Shown here: positions 1 to 11,089 of the stretch, one piece after another | Numbering within the stretch: position 1 is the stretch's first letter | Layout: each line of letters begins with the position of its first letter | NCBI RefSeq assembly: GCF_900497805.2 | Contig: NW_020954576.1 | Span: 69,377,183-69,441,182 of the forward strand | Direction: 5' to 3' | Origin: Vombatus ursinus | Lineage: Eukaryota; Chordata; Mammalia; Diprotodontia; Vombatidae | Length of the DNA stretch: 64,000 nt | Program-made: the position numbers and the translations under genes | The notes under the pieces: generated by a model | Told to the model about the DNA's origin: nothing | The model's database searches: none | The model's input: only the letters and a program-made list of their open reading frames with translations

Positions 1-164
1 TGACTGCAAGAGGTATTTTTTTAGTCATTTGAAACTTGAAAAAGGTAGCATTTGTTTGTTGACCACTGCCTTCTTATGTACTCTTTTCTTCCTTGATTTC
101 AAAGATATTTGTAAAATAGGAACAATAATAGCACCACCTTCAACAGTTTCTTCTTCTTTTTTTA

Positions 165-800
165 TTAATTTCTTTTGATTTATCAACAATCAACTCTATA
201 AGCTTTTGAGTTTTAAACTTTTCTCCCCCTCCCTCCCCAAGACAGGGCGCAATCTGATATAGGCTATACATATACATTCCTGTTAAACATATTTTCAGAT
301 TAGTCATGTTGTAAGGAAGAATTAGAACCAATAGGAGGAACCACAAGAAAGAAAACAAAACAAAACAGAAGAAAAAAAAGCAAATAGTATGCTTCCATCT
401 GCATTCAGACTCCATAGTTCTTTCTCTGGATGTGGATAGCATTTTCCATCATGAATCTTTTGGAGTTGTCTTAGATCCCTGTATTGCTGAGAAGGGCTAA
501 GTCTATCAAAGTCAGTCATCGCACAATGTAGCTGTTATTTAATGTAATCAGAGTTATCCATTTTGCATTTCATAATGTTCTCTATTGTCCATTTGGTCAT
601 AAATTCTTCTGTGCTCTATAAATCTCACAGGTGAACTATTCCTTGCTCTCCCAGTTTGCTTACAGTATCAGCCTTTATATCTAAATTATGAACCCATTTT
701 GACTTTATTTTGGTATATGGTGTGAGATTTTGGTATATGCCAAGTTTCTGCCATACTCTTTTCCAGTTTTTCAGCAGTTTTTGTCAAATAGTGAGTTCTT
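165..800 (-). mobile_element. L1 LINE, 3' part of the outer element
   Basis: Read on the minus strand, this is the marsupial L1 3' tail (about 165-537) followed upstream by the end of ORF2. The tail matches the plus-strand L1 end at 50050-50440 in this window: the same purine-rich block, the phrase tatcagattg near the tail, and the same order of segments. At about 537 the sequence jumps from the 3' UTR straight into ORF2 sequence that normally lies several hundred bases further 5', so a piece has been lost. The element resumes at 4228 after an inserted half-L1. It is old and not coding. Confidence 0.88.
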
Positions 801-1654
801 TTTATTATTATTTTAAATTTTTTAAAAATTCATTTATTTTGAGTTTTCAACATTCACTTCCACAAGATTTTGAGTTCCAAATTTTCTCCCCAACTCATCC
901 CTCCCCCCACCCCAAGATGGCATACATTCTGAATACTCCCTCTTCTAATCTGCCTTCCCTTCTATCTCTTCCCCCCTTCTCTTGTCCCCTTCCCCTTCTA
1001 TTTTCCTGTAGGGCAGGATAGATTTCTATACCCCATTTCCTATATTTCTTATTTCCTAGTTACATGTGAAAACAATTTTTTTAACATATGTTTTTAAAAC
1101 TTTGGGCTCCAAATTTTCTCCCTTCCTCTCTCCCCACCCACCTTCATTGAAAAGGCAAGCAAATTGATTTAGGTTATACATGTGTAGTCATGCAAAACAC
1201 TTCCATAGTAGTCATGTTGGGAAAAACTAAGTATATTTCCCTTCATCCTATCCCATCCCCCATTTATTCTATTTTCTCTTTTGACCCTGTCCCTCCTCAG
1301 AAGTGTTTGCTTCTGATTACCCCTTTCCCCAATCTGCCCTCTTCTCTACCATGCCTCTGCTCTCTTGTCCCCTTCCCCCCTCCATTTTCCTGTAGGGTAA
1401 GATAGATTTCCATACCCAACTGAGTGTGTGTTATTCCCTCCTTAAGCCAAGTCCAATGAGAGTAAGATTTACTCATTCCCTCTCACCTTCCCTAGCTTCT
1501 CCTCCCTGCTCCACTGTACAAGTCTTTACTTGTCTGTTTTATGTGGGATAATTTACCCCATTCTACCTCTCACTTTCTCCTTCTCCAATTATAATCCTCT
1601 CTCACCCCTTAATTTTATTCTGCAGATATCACCCCTGCATTTTCAACTCACCCT

Positions 1655-1655
1655 A

Positions 1656-1701
<46 letters not shown>

Positions 1702-1711
1702 TATATAATCT

Positions 1712-1746
<35 letters not shown>

Positions 1747-1768
1747 CACAAACACACACATACATATG
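1655..1768. repeat. Compound (TC)n-(TA)n-(CA)n microsatellite
   Basis: Runs of tc, then ta/tg, then ca alternate over about 110 bp inside the half-L1 3' UTR. The plus-strand copy has only a short atgtatgt run at the corresponding place, so the tract grew after insertion. Confidence 0.9.
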
Positions 1769-1985
1769 ATTTTTTCCCTCCAACTATCCTAATACTGACA
1801 AAGATCTCATGAGTTACAAATATCATCTTTCCATGTAGGAATGTAAACAATTCAACCTTAATAAGCCTCTTATGATTGCTCTTTCCTGTTTACCTCTTCA
1901 TGTTTCACTTGACTCTTGTATTTAAAAGTCAAATTTTCTATTCAGCTCTGGTCTTTTTATCAAGAATACTTGAAAGTCCCCTATT

Positions 1986-2474
1986 TCACTGAATTACCAT
2001 TTTTTTCCCTGAAGGATTATACTCATTTTGGCTGGGTGATCCTATCTCCTTTGTCCTCTGGAATATTATGTTCCATGCCCTCCAGTCTCTTAATGTAGAA
2101 GCTGCTAAATCTTGTATTATTCTGATTGCCTTTCCACAATACTTGAATTGTTTCTTTCTGGCTGCTTGCAATATTTTCTCCTTGACCTGGGAACTCTGGA
2201 ATTTGGCTACAATATTCCTAGGAGTTTTCCTTTGGGGATCTCTTTCAGGAGGTGATTGGTGGATTCTCTTGATTTCTATTTTACCCTCTGGTTCTAGAAT
2301 ATCAGGGCAGTTTTCCTTGATGATTTCTTGAAAGATGATGTCTAGGCTCTTTTTTTGATCATGGCTTTCTGATAGCCCAATAATTTTTAAATTCTCCCTA
2401 TTGGATCTATTTTCCAGGTCAGTTATTTTTCTTTCTTTCTTTCTTTCTTTTTGAGAAAGTATGCTTTCCTCCAC
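1986..2474 (-). pseudogene. Half-L1 ORF1, C-terminal part (RRM and CTD-like)
   Basis: A 162-codon open frame on the minus strand matches the L1 ORF1p C-terminal half. It has ENLKIIGL at the RRM start, the block PRNIVAKF, then KEKILQAARKK and AIRIIQDLAA, in the same order as mammalian L1 ORF1p (an RNA-binding chaperone of the LINE ribonucleoprotein). The coiled-coil half lies upstream at 2714-3200 and is cut off from it by the insertion at about 2428-2668. There is no ORF2 downstream. The frame is a remnant within the transposon, not a host gene. Confidence 0.75.
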
Positions 2475-2668
2475 TCTTTTTCATTTATTTATTTATTTAT
2501 TTATTTATTTAATTATTTATAATTTTTAGACAATTGGGGTTAAGTGACTTGCCCAGGGTCAAACAGCTAGTAAGTGACATGTGTTTGGTCTGAGGCTGGA
2601 TTTGAACTCAGGTCCTTCTGACTTCAGGGCCAGTGCTCTATCCACTGTGCCACATAGCTGACCCAACA
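2428..2668 (-). mobile_element. CORE-SINE with (TTTC)n and (ATTT)n tail
   Basis: Bases 2527-2664 are the reverse complement of the marsupial CORE-SINE (cacttactagctg core, ending at ggcaattggggtt read on plus). The plus-left side is a long tail region holding (tttc)n at about 2429-2453 and (attt)n at 2482-2520. A short repeat, tcagttatt, occurs at both edges and probably marks the target duplication within ORF1 of the half-L1. Confidence 0.8.
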
Positions 2669-2713
2669 TCAGTTATTATTCCCATGAGATATTTCACATT
2701 ATTTTCTATTTTT

Positions 2714-3198
2714 TCATTCTTTTGGATTTGTTTTTACAGTGTCTTGATTTCTTATACAGTCACTAGCTTCCAATTGCTCCAATTGAATTTTTAAGGAAGT
2801 GTTTTCTTCAGTGAGCTTTTGGGCTTCCTTTTCCATTTGGCCAATTTTGCTTTTTAGGGTGTTCTTCTCCTCATTGGCTTTTTGTACCTCTTTTGCCATT
2901 TGAGTTAGGCTATTTTTTACGGTATTATTTTCTTCAGTATTTTTTGGGTCTCCTTTAGCAAGCTGTTGACTTGTTTTTCATGATTTTCTTGCATCACTCT
3001 CACTTCTCTTCCCAGTTTTTCCTCTACTTCTCTTACTTTTTTCTCAAAATCCTTTTTGAGGGGGCAGCTAGGTGGTGCAGTAGATAGAGCTCCTGCCTTG
3101 GAATCAGGAGGACCTGAGTTCAAATCTGATCTCAGACACTTGACACTTACTAGCTGTGTGACCCTGGGCAAGTCACTTAACCCCCATTGCCTCACCAA
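2714..3198 (-). pseudogene. Half-L1 ORF1, N-terminal coiled-coil part
   Basis: Minus-strand frames in this stretch encode a lysine/glutamate-rich coiled coil (for example AKEVQKANEEKN and KSKIGQMEKEAQKLTEEN) almost identical in order to the plus-strand half-L1 ORF1 at 42708-43271. The coiled coil is the trimerising part of L1 ORF1p. It is broken by frameshift and by the SINE at 3061-3203, whose bases contribute the first part of the 2917-3198 frame. Confidence 0.75.
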
Positions 3199-3203
3199 AA
3201 AAA
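3061..3203 (+). mobile_element. CORE-SINE (marsupial, tRNA-derived), full length
   Basis: It starts ggggcagctaggtggtgcag, has the core cttactagctgtgtgaccc, and ends in caccaaaa-type poly-A. A 15-bp perfect direct repeat, aaaatcctttttgag, lies at 3046-3060 and 3204-3218. The insertion is clean and relatively young, inside the half-L1 ORF1 coiled coil. Confidence 0.93.
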
Positions 3204-4227
3204 AAAATCCTTTTTGAGCTCTTCCATGGCCTGGAACAGATTCATATTTTTCTTGGAGGCTTTGGATGTAGGAGCTTTGACCTTGTTGTCTTCTTCTGGT
3301 TGTATGTTTTGATTTTCTTTGTCACCAAAGTAAGATTCTATGGTCTGACTTTTTTTGCGCCTTTATTTGTTCATGATCCTAGCCAATTATTTGAGTTTTA
3401 AATACTTTGTTTAGGTAGGGGTCTGCTTCCAGTGTGGAGGAGTACTGTCCCAAGCTTCAGGGGTTTTGTGCAGCTGTTTTTAGAGATACTTCTAGGCACC
3501 TGTAAATTTTCAGTTATTCCAAGGTGGTATGATAAGGGGCGAGGTGTTTACTCCTTTCCTGGCCTGTGCTCTGGTCTATGAGTGAACACAAGCACTCTTT
3601 TCTGCCTTCAAACTGTGAGGAGGATTTCCTCTCCACAGCCACTACAAGCTCCACCATGCCAGCACTCCTCCTCGCCCCAGAACTGTCACCCAGAACCGTG
3701 ACCCAGATCCAAGCATGGTTAAAGCAAGAGAATCCTTCACAGCAAAGAGATACCTGCAATCCCCCTCTGATCAGTCACTTGATTCCCCCTCAGTCTGTGG
3801 GCAGGAAGCTCCAAAAGCAGCCACTGCCCCAGGGCCAAGCTCAGGGACTGGGGCTGGGATGATGCTTTTCTCGCAGAAGTCACAGACTTTTCCCCACTGA
3901 CCTTCTAAGTTGTCTTTGGTGTTTGTGGGTTCAGAAGTCTGGAAACCACCACAGCTGCCTGTGATTCAGTCCTCTGAGGCTTACTCCAGGTGTTCTGTGG
4001 CCTGTGTGCCAATTCCAAACTGTGCTCCTCTCCCCACCTGGAGCAATATACCTTTTTGATCAAACATCTAGGCTGTCTTGGGCTATAAATTTGTTTTGTT
4101 CTGTCCTTTTGTGGGTTCTGCTGCTTTAGACTTTCTTTAAAGCCATTTTTTACAGGTATTTGGAGGGGTTTGGGGAAGAGCTAAAGCAAGTCAATGCTTT
4201 TACTCTGCCATCTTCGCTCTGGTCCCC

Positions 4228-5488
4228 CAAATAGTGAGTTCTTATCCCAGAAGCTGGGGTCTTTGGGTTTATCAAATAGTAGATTACTATAGTCATTGAC
4301 TACTGTGTCTTGCATACCTAACCTATTCCACTGATCCACCACTCTTATGTCCTAGTGAGTACCAAGCAGTTTTGATGATTGCTGCTTTATAATACAATTT
4401 AAGATCTGGAATGGCTAGGCCACCTTCCCCTGCATTTCTTTTCATTAGTTCCCTTGATATTCTGGACCTTTTGTTACTCCAAATGAATCTTGTTATTATT
4501 TTTTCTAGCTGTATAAAATAATTTTTGGTAGTTTGCTTGGTATGGCACTGAATAAGGAAATAAGCTTAGATAGAATTGTCATTTTTATTATATTAGCTCC
4601 ACCTACCCATGAGCAACTGATGTTTTGCCAATTATTTAGATCCAACTTTATTGGTGTGAAAAGTGTTTTGTAATTGTGTTCATATAGTTCCTGGGTTGGT
4701 TTCAGTAGGTAGGCTCCTAAATATTTTATAATGTCTACAATAACTTTAAATAGAATTTCTCGTTCTATCTCTTGCTGGTGGGTTCTGTTGGTAATATATA
4801 GAAATGTCAATGATTTATGTGGGTTTACTTTATAGCCTGAAACTTTGCTAAAGTTGTTTATTATTTCAAGTAGTTTTTTACTTGATTCTCTAAGTATATC
4901 ATATCATCTGCAAAGAGTGATCATTTTATTTCTTCTTTGCCTATTCCAATACCTTCAATTTCTTTTTGTTTTCTTATTGCTAAAGCTAATATTTCTAGTA
5001 CGATATTGAACAACAGTGATGATAATGGACATCCTTGTTTCAGCCCCTATTGGAAATGCTTCTAACTTGTCCTCATTACAAATGATGCTTGCTGAAGGTT
5101 TTAGGTAGATGCTACTTATTATTTTAAGGAAGACTCCATTTATTACTATGCTCTCTAGTGTTTCTAATAGGAATGGGTGTTGTATTTTGTTAAAAGCTTT
5201 TTCTGCATCTATTGAGATGATCATGTGGTTTCTGTTAGTTTTGTTGTTGAAATGATTAATTATGCTGATAGTTTTCCTAATATTGAACCAGCCCTGCATT
5301 CCTGGTATAAATCCTATCTGGTCATAGTGTATTATTCTTGGGATAAGTTGCTGCAATCTATTTGCTAATAGTTCATTTAACATTTTTGCATCCATATTCA
5401 TTAGGGAAATTGATTTATAATTTTCTTTCTCTGTTTTGACTTTTCCTGGTTTAGGTATTAGCACAATATTTGTATCATAAAAATAACC
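4228..5488 (-). mobile_element. L1 LINE ORF2 reverse-transcriptase region (outer element)
   Basis: This continues the L1 begun at 165-800. The minus-strand open frame 4955-5464 reads PKPGK, then [20 protein letters not shown] and [12 protein letters not shown]. These are the L1 reverse-transcriptase blocks, including the motif A aspartate. The catalytic FADD box is at about 4903-4914 in another frame. Frameshifts split the domain into at least two frames (4955-5464 and 4505-4810). The 5' end stops at about 5488, so the endonuclease and ORF1 are absent (5' truncation). Confidence 0.9.
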
Positions 5489-6110
5489 AATATCTCTTCT
5501 TTCCCAGTTCCTTCTCTCTTACCCCCCCAAACACTATCCTGAGTAGAGAGCAAATAAATCCTGAGATTCAAATAGCCTTTTGACTTACACTAATCCTATA
5601 TACTACCATTAGAACAAGTTTACATTTAGACATTCACAGAAATGCTTAAAAACATCTTTCATTTGAAAAAGAAATTGAAAAATAATATATTTCGAATAAT
5701 AGCTCCTAGAATTCCAAGCTATCAAGCTCCCTTCTTTCTTATATTCTGATAGAGCATCAAGGAGAATGAGTCTCTGTCCAGTATACAATGTACCTTCTTA
5801 TTTCAAGTATTTATACAAGAACCAAGAACCCTTTCTACCAATATTAGTGAAGACCTAGACATGAGCAAATTCCTGATATTCCTAGCAAAACCTGGGGTGG
5901 CAGAGCAAGCCACAGAGATGTAGTTTGGAGAATACCTCCCAAAAGATTGAATCTGGTCTGTGTCAACCTGGAGTTTGGAGTTCTGAGTCACAGGTTACAT
6001 TTGAGCAAGTTGGAGATACAAAAGACATTAGAGATTAAAAATGCTGTCCAATCATGGAATGTATCCAGAAGTACTAACAAATTTTGTTCTAGGGCATGAA
6101 AAGGTAAAGA
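5489..6110. other. AT-rich sequence, no feature recognised
   Basis: Short open frames (for example 5803-5991 minus) have no recognisable motif and are likely chance. Confidence 0.5.
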
Positions 6111-6112
6111 AT

Positions 6113-6255
6113 TCATAGAATCTCAGAGTTAGAAGGAAGCTGAGACACCATCTAAAAGCCATAACTGAACAAAAATCTCCCCTAATATATAACTGACAAG
6201 TGATTATCTGACTTTTGCTTGAAGACCTCCAAAAGGAGGGAATCCACAAATTAGA
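6113..6255 (-). mobile_element. Old CR1/L3-type LINE fragment
   Basis: The stretch reads like the diverged repeat 'cagagttrgaaggracc ... gcttgaagacctcc' typical of CR1/L3 3' ends in amniotes. Family assignment is from memory, and the copy is short and eroded. Confidence 0.5.
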
Positions 6256-6599
6256 AATGTTTGTTTAGGTGATCTAGAAATTGAGATTTCAGGATGACCA
6301 TGGATAGAAGTGATATCTTTTAATGGAGATTCCTATATCAAAAAAAATCACAATACCAAAGCCCACCTGATGCTGAAATAAAAGAAAGCTTATAAAGAAC
6401 TTATACCAAATTATGAAGACAGCTAATGAATTTAATAAGAGAACATTCTACAATTTTAATGACTTAAGACTTAAAACCGATGATATCTTGGGCCTCCTCT
6501 TCTTTTCTCTCTATATTATCTTACTTATTGATCTCGAGGGATAGGTAAATAGATAGATAGGTCATTCCCAATTACATATATTTAGTCTTTTCTCCCAAG

Positions 6600-7550
6600 C
6601 TCTAGTCTCACATGATCAACTGCTTTTTGGGCATCTCAAACTAGATTTCACATAGATATCTCAAACCCAACGAGTCCTACATAGAACTCATTGATGAAGG
6701 CAACATCACTCATTCATCAAGGCTCACCAATTTAGTGTCATCCTTTACTCCTCACTAGCACTCACTCCACATATTCAATCTGTTGTCATTTCCTTAATGA
6801 TTCTACTTTATTTAGTAATTCCACAATATATGGAATATATGCATCCTTCTCTACATTCACACAACAGCTACCCTGCTGCAGACCCACCTCACCTCATACC
6901 TGGACTACTGCAATAACTTTATAATTGTTCTCCTGAGCTCAAGTCTCTCCTCAATCTATTTTCTACTGAAAGTGGAAAATCCCTTACTAAAGTAATTTTT
7001 CCAAAGTGCAAGTCTGACTATGTCATCCCCCTAATCAATAAACTCTAGTGGGTTCCTATAACCCCTAGGGTCAAATACAAAATCCATTGTTTGGTATTTA
7101 AAGCCCTTCAAAACTTAGTCCCTTCTATCTTTTCACAGTCTTCTTATATTTTCTCCCCTCCGCATAGTCTGTGATGGCACTGGTCTTCATGGTATTGCTC
7201 CCACTCTACATTCTCACTCCATGCCTTTTCACTGGATATCCCACATGACTGGAATGATCTTCCTCTTCACCAACACCTCCTGACTCCCATGGCTTCATTC
7301 ATGACATCACAAATACCATCTTCTGCAGGCTGCCTTTCTCTGCCTCTATTGCTATATTTTACTCTGAGATTTTTTTTTTACTTTTTATTTGGACTATGTT
7401 TTCCTTTTCATTTACATTTTTAACATGCTGTTGCCTCCATTGGAATAAGAGCTTCTGGAAACCAAGTGAGATGCTTTTTTTTTTTGCCTTTCTTTGGCTT
7501 AGCGCAGTACCTGGCACACAATAAGCACTTAATAAATGTTTGTTGAATGA
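6600..7550 (+). mobile_element. L2 LINE, 3' end
   Basis: This matches the L2 3' region in order: the 'ctcaaac..aactcat' block, 'acctggactactgcaat', 'tctgactatgtcatccc', 'aactctagtgggttcctat', 'tttaaagcccttcaaaac', 'gactggaatgatcttcc', and the tail 'ggcacacaataagcacttaataaatg'. It is not coding. A poly-T stretch at about 7370-7385 interrupts it. Confidence 0.85.
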
Positions 7551-7559
7551 CTAATTATG

Positions 7560-8790
7560 GAGAAATAGTTTAGACTTTGAAATCACCAAAAACTCAAAAA
7601 GAAAAATAGAAGAGGAAATGAACCATCTTTAATACTGGTAGAAACAGGTGAAATCAGAGGCTTATCATCATCTTTAAGACTGATATACAGTTTCTTTGAC
7701 ATTGACTGAAGAGCAGCCTATATGTTAGATTGACAGCTAGTCTCAAATCTAGGGAAACCTTGGTTTAAGTACTACTTCTGACACAAACTAGCTAACCACT
7801 GCCACTGAATAAGTCACTTATTTTCTCAATGTGCTAGCCCAGCTCTTTAAGACTGTAAGTCACAGAGAAGGTGCCAACCTGCATGGACAGAGGGAGTTTC
7901 CTAACCTCCTAGTCCCTATACTAGTAAAATCCTAGGTCTAATCCCTATCTCTATTGAAATTCATGAAGAATTAACTAGCAATTATTTGTACTCTTTGGGA
8001 AAACTGTTAGAAAAGCTTCTCCCATTACACATATCAGTTTTGCTTTTGTTATTTTCTTTAGAAAAGTATTTCATGTTATTGTAATACTTCATAGTTATAA
8101 AAGATATATGAGCTAACAAGCAGAAATGGCATTTAATCTATTTTTAGAAGAGAAGGAGTGATCTCAGTAGTTAAATCCCAGTGAAGAAATCACAGGAGGT
8201 TTGTAGACTCTAAACACCCTGTCTCCCCAAACTCCTGTCCAATTTGCTCTTTCAATTTTAAAGAGGGTCAGACAATTGTTAATCAGGAAGGAGGCTGGCA
8301 AGGTAAGCCCAGCTTTCCTTAAGCAGGGTACTTATGATTCAGTACCTGGCAATTTACCTTCCCAGTAAGTCACCATTGAGCCAGTTCCCTTAATATATAT
8401 CTAAAGCTAAAGAATTGTTCAATGTATCATTCTTTGATAAAGTTTAAAAATGAAGCCCTGACCATTTCTAGTTGTCCAAGATCACCCTGGCTTTGAATAC
8501 AAAAGTAACAGCATCTGTTACAGGGTCCTGGCCAAATCTCATAAGGGCTAATTTAATTGCTTTATGCCTGTTCCCTTTACTTCCTGTCCTTAAAAATACT
8601 TCACCAACCTCCTGGCACCACATAGAATTGACTGTTAATTGAATGCATTTTTAATCATTAAATCATTCCTTCTCCATCCCTACTCTAACCCCATTCAGTT
8701 ATTTTTTTTTTTATTTAGAAGGTAAAGTCTGCAAAAGATACCATAAAAGACAAATAATAGTAATCAGTACTCAATTTGAAAGGAATAATT
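7560..8790. other. No gene recognised; possible eroded MIR near 7720-7900
   Basis: A weak MIR-like order (acttctgacacaaactagct ... aagtcacttattttctc) appears near 7780-7830. The rest is unassigned AT-rich sequence with no coding or RNA signature. Confidence 0.4.
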
Positions 8791-8795
8791 GAAGA

Positions 8796-8796
<1 letters not shown>

Positions 8797-8833
<37 letters not shown>

Positions 8834-8841
8834 ATGTGTGT
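8797..8841. repeat. (TG)n microsatellite
   Basis: About 45 bp of near-pure tg with one interruption (tgcatg) near the end. Confidence 0.95.
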
Positions 8842-9440
8842 TTAACTTCTGCTCCTTCTTTGGCCAATTATATAGCCTAATATAATTATTTTGGAGGGTA
8901 ACACCTTCCTCACATTGCTGGACAGCTGGTCACCATCAAAGACCTTCTCTTAGGTGGTATTTTCATCTTATTTTGGTGTATGCTATTTCAAAGAGCCAGA
9001 TGGTTTTTTCTCCTGTCCCTTGTTCCTATCTCTTCACAGCAGGAAGCATCTTTCAAAGGTAATGAGAGCCCCACCCAGGGAAGACAGGGTTACAAAGTAA
9101 GTCCTTGGTTGGTAATGTGATGAAGGTGATCAGGTATATTAGCAAATACAGTTGTAGGATGTAACAATAAGATTATAAAACAAAAAGTGACGGGAATTCC
9201 AAATGAAGCTAGGAAAGCAGGGAGGTCTTAATAATGGCTGTCTATGCAGGGATATTGCAATCCCAAGTGACTAGAGAAGAAGTCACTTAGAAAGTAACTG
9301 TCACCTGAGATGTTATTAAATGTGCATCATTAGAAATCCCATTCCATTGCAGGAAGGGATCTTATTTTATTCCGATATGCAAGATATTCTCCTTCTCACA
9401 TCTACTCCCTTAACTAGGCATAATATAGAATGGGAGAATA
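8842..9440. other. No feature recognised
   Basis: I saw no repeat family or coding signal here. Confidence 0.45.
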
Positions 9441-9479
9441 TTGTTGTTGTTGTTCTTCTTCTTCTTATTATTATTATTA
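9441..9479. repeat. (TTG)n-(TTC)n-(TTA)n triplet tract
   Basis: Three related triplet runs follow one another. The plus-strand open frame at 9320-9607 crosses them and is a by-product (VVVLLLLIII). Confidence 0.9.
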
Positions 9480-9808
9480 AATTTTACTTTTGTATTTATT
9501 TAATAGATATTATGCCCCTGGTTCTTTCATATAAATACAACATTTCTTTAACAATCTTCATCTCTTCCTTATCCCAACTGTCTCATCCATTCACAAATTT
9601 AAGCTAAATTAAATTGATTTTTTTAACTTTTTTAGGCTTTAGTTGTGTTTTGTTCCTCTGTGGCAGAATTCCTGGATTGAGAAAACCCAAACAAGAACAA
9701 AAAAAACTCTTTACCATTTCTGTGCTAACATGAAAAAGAAAAACAAACAAACAAACAAAAAATCCCCGTGAGATACAAACTAAAATCAGGGAAAAGTAGC
9801 ACAGTAGC

Positions 9809-10050
9809 TGGGGGCAGCTAGGTAGATAGAGAGCCAGGTCTGGAGTCAGAAAGACTCATCTTCCTGAGTTCAAATCTGGCCTCAGACACTTACTAGCTGT
9901 GTAACCTTGGGCAAATCATTTAACCCTGTTAGCCTGAGTTCTTCATCTGTAAAAATGAGCTGGAGAAGGAAATGGCAAACTATTCGAGTAGCTTTGCCAA
10001 GAAAACCCTAAATGGGGTCACAAAGAGTTGGACACAACTGAACAAGAAAA
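9809..10050 (+). mobile_element. CORE-SINE, long form
   Basis: It begins gggggcagctaggtag, has the core cttactagctgtgtaacc, and continues through 'tctgtaaaaatgagctggagaaggaaatggc' to the 'ggacacaactgaacaa' 3' module. A short direct repeat, cacagtag, flanks it (9800-9807 and 10051-10058). This long form differs from the short poly-A form at 3061-3203. Confidence 0.88.
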
Positions 10051-10689
10051 CACAGTAGTAGTTGGAAAAAAAGATAGTTTTCACTTCATTTATTTTTTTA
10101 ATATATTCTGATTAGGAAGTTTAAAAGTATAGTAAAGGAAATCAATACAAACTGTCACATCACTGGGAAGGTTCATAAGACCTTGGGTTTACCTGCTTTA
10201 GGGGAAAATGCGTAGAATAGAGAAACCAAATCCTCTGACTTTAAACTAAATCATATCAACACAATAGCAAATATGAGAAGAAACCAAAGCAACGATAGCT
10301 TACCTGGCTAAGACAGTGAGATATGCTGCAGATTTTATCCTCATCACTCTTGAACTTCTTTGTTAAAATTTGGCTATTTTGTGCCCTAAGTCCTGTTGAT
10401 GCTGTGAGCTTGAGACATTTATTTTAACCTGACATCTGCTCAAAATTGGTTACATGTCTCACCGTGGCTATGTATATGGATTCCAATACACTGTCACAGA
10501 GAACAAATTGGTCTTTAGGAAACAGTCAGATTCTTCACTGTTTATTCTTCTAATGTAGAATCAGCCTTATAAGCCTACAGGAGAGATTTACATAATGTTA
10601 AGCTATATATCAGCCTCATGTACTACCAGACCATTAGCAAAAGGGACTAGTAATAGCTATTCTCATGGTACTCGTACCATTGCTAGATT

Positions 10690-10747
10690 TAAATGATATA
10701 ATATTTGTCAAGCACTTTGCAAGCCTTAAAGTACTGTATACATGCAA

Positions 10748-10787
<40 letters not shown>

Positions 10788-10790
10788 CTT
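10690..10790 (+). mobile_element. MIR 3' tail leading into (GAT)n
   Basis: The MIR tail 'gtcaagcactttgcaagccttaaag' is followed by about 39 bp of (gat)n/(atg)n at 10747-10786, a microsatellite that probably grew from the MIR tail. On the minus strand the triplets give a run of histidines in a chance open frame. Confidence 0.7.
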
Positions 10791-10959
10791 CTCTGGAGCA
10801 CAATTTGGTAGTTACAATTAGTTATTTTTTTCTTTTTTAAATTCTTGTGGTTTCTATTTACATTGTTGTAGTCATTGTATATGTTGCTCTCTGGAAGGCC
10901 TTTCTCAGTCCCACTCACTGTTATTGCCTCTCCTCTGAGATTAAATTTCATTTACTCTA

Positions 10960-11087
10960 TATATTTTCAATATTTATAGTATTTGCATATTGTCTACCTC
11001 CTTAGAATGTGAGGTCCTTGAGGACAATGACAGTGTTTCTGCCTTTATTTGTATCACCATTGCTTAGCACAGTTCCCGGAACTTTTT
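10960..11087 (+). mobile_element. L2 LINE tail, left part
   Basis: The L2 tail blocks 'gaatgtgaggtccttgagg' and 'gcttagcacagttcccgg' are present. It is split by the SINE at 11090-11312, and the final 'aagtgcttaataaat' lies at about 11317-11345. Confidence 0.8.
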
Positions 11088-11089
11088 TT

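Larger units (their letters stand above)
801..4227 (-). mobile_element. Half-L1 (HAL1-like) retrotransposon inserted in L1
   Basis: The insert is flanked by a perfect 16-bp direct repeat, caaatagtgagttctt, at 785-800 and 4228-4243. Read on the minus strand it starts near 4227 with a gggggaccagagcgaagatgg-type L1 leader (gcgaagatggcagag). It then has about 900 bp of 5' UTR, an ORF1-like region, and a purine-rich 3' UTR ending in an A/T-rich tail at 801. No reverse transcriptase or endonuclease sequence lies between ORF1 and the 3' UTR, as in the plus-strand copy at 41877-44518. That matches the known HAL1 plan (ORF1 only, moved by L1). Two SINEs have inserted into it (about 2428-2668 and 3061-3203). 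The 3' end carries about 290 bp more than the other copy. Confidence 0.82.

Noticed and set aside
2068-2331. 87-codon plus-strand frame
   Set aside because: Antisense to the half-L1 ORF1 C-terminal frame at 1986-2474.
10634-10951. 105-codon minus-strand frame with a histidine run
   Set aside because: The histidines come from the (GAT)n/(ATG)n tract after a MIR tail. The rest is MIR and AT-rich sequence.
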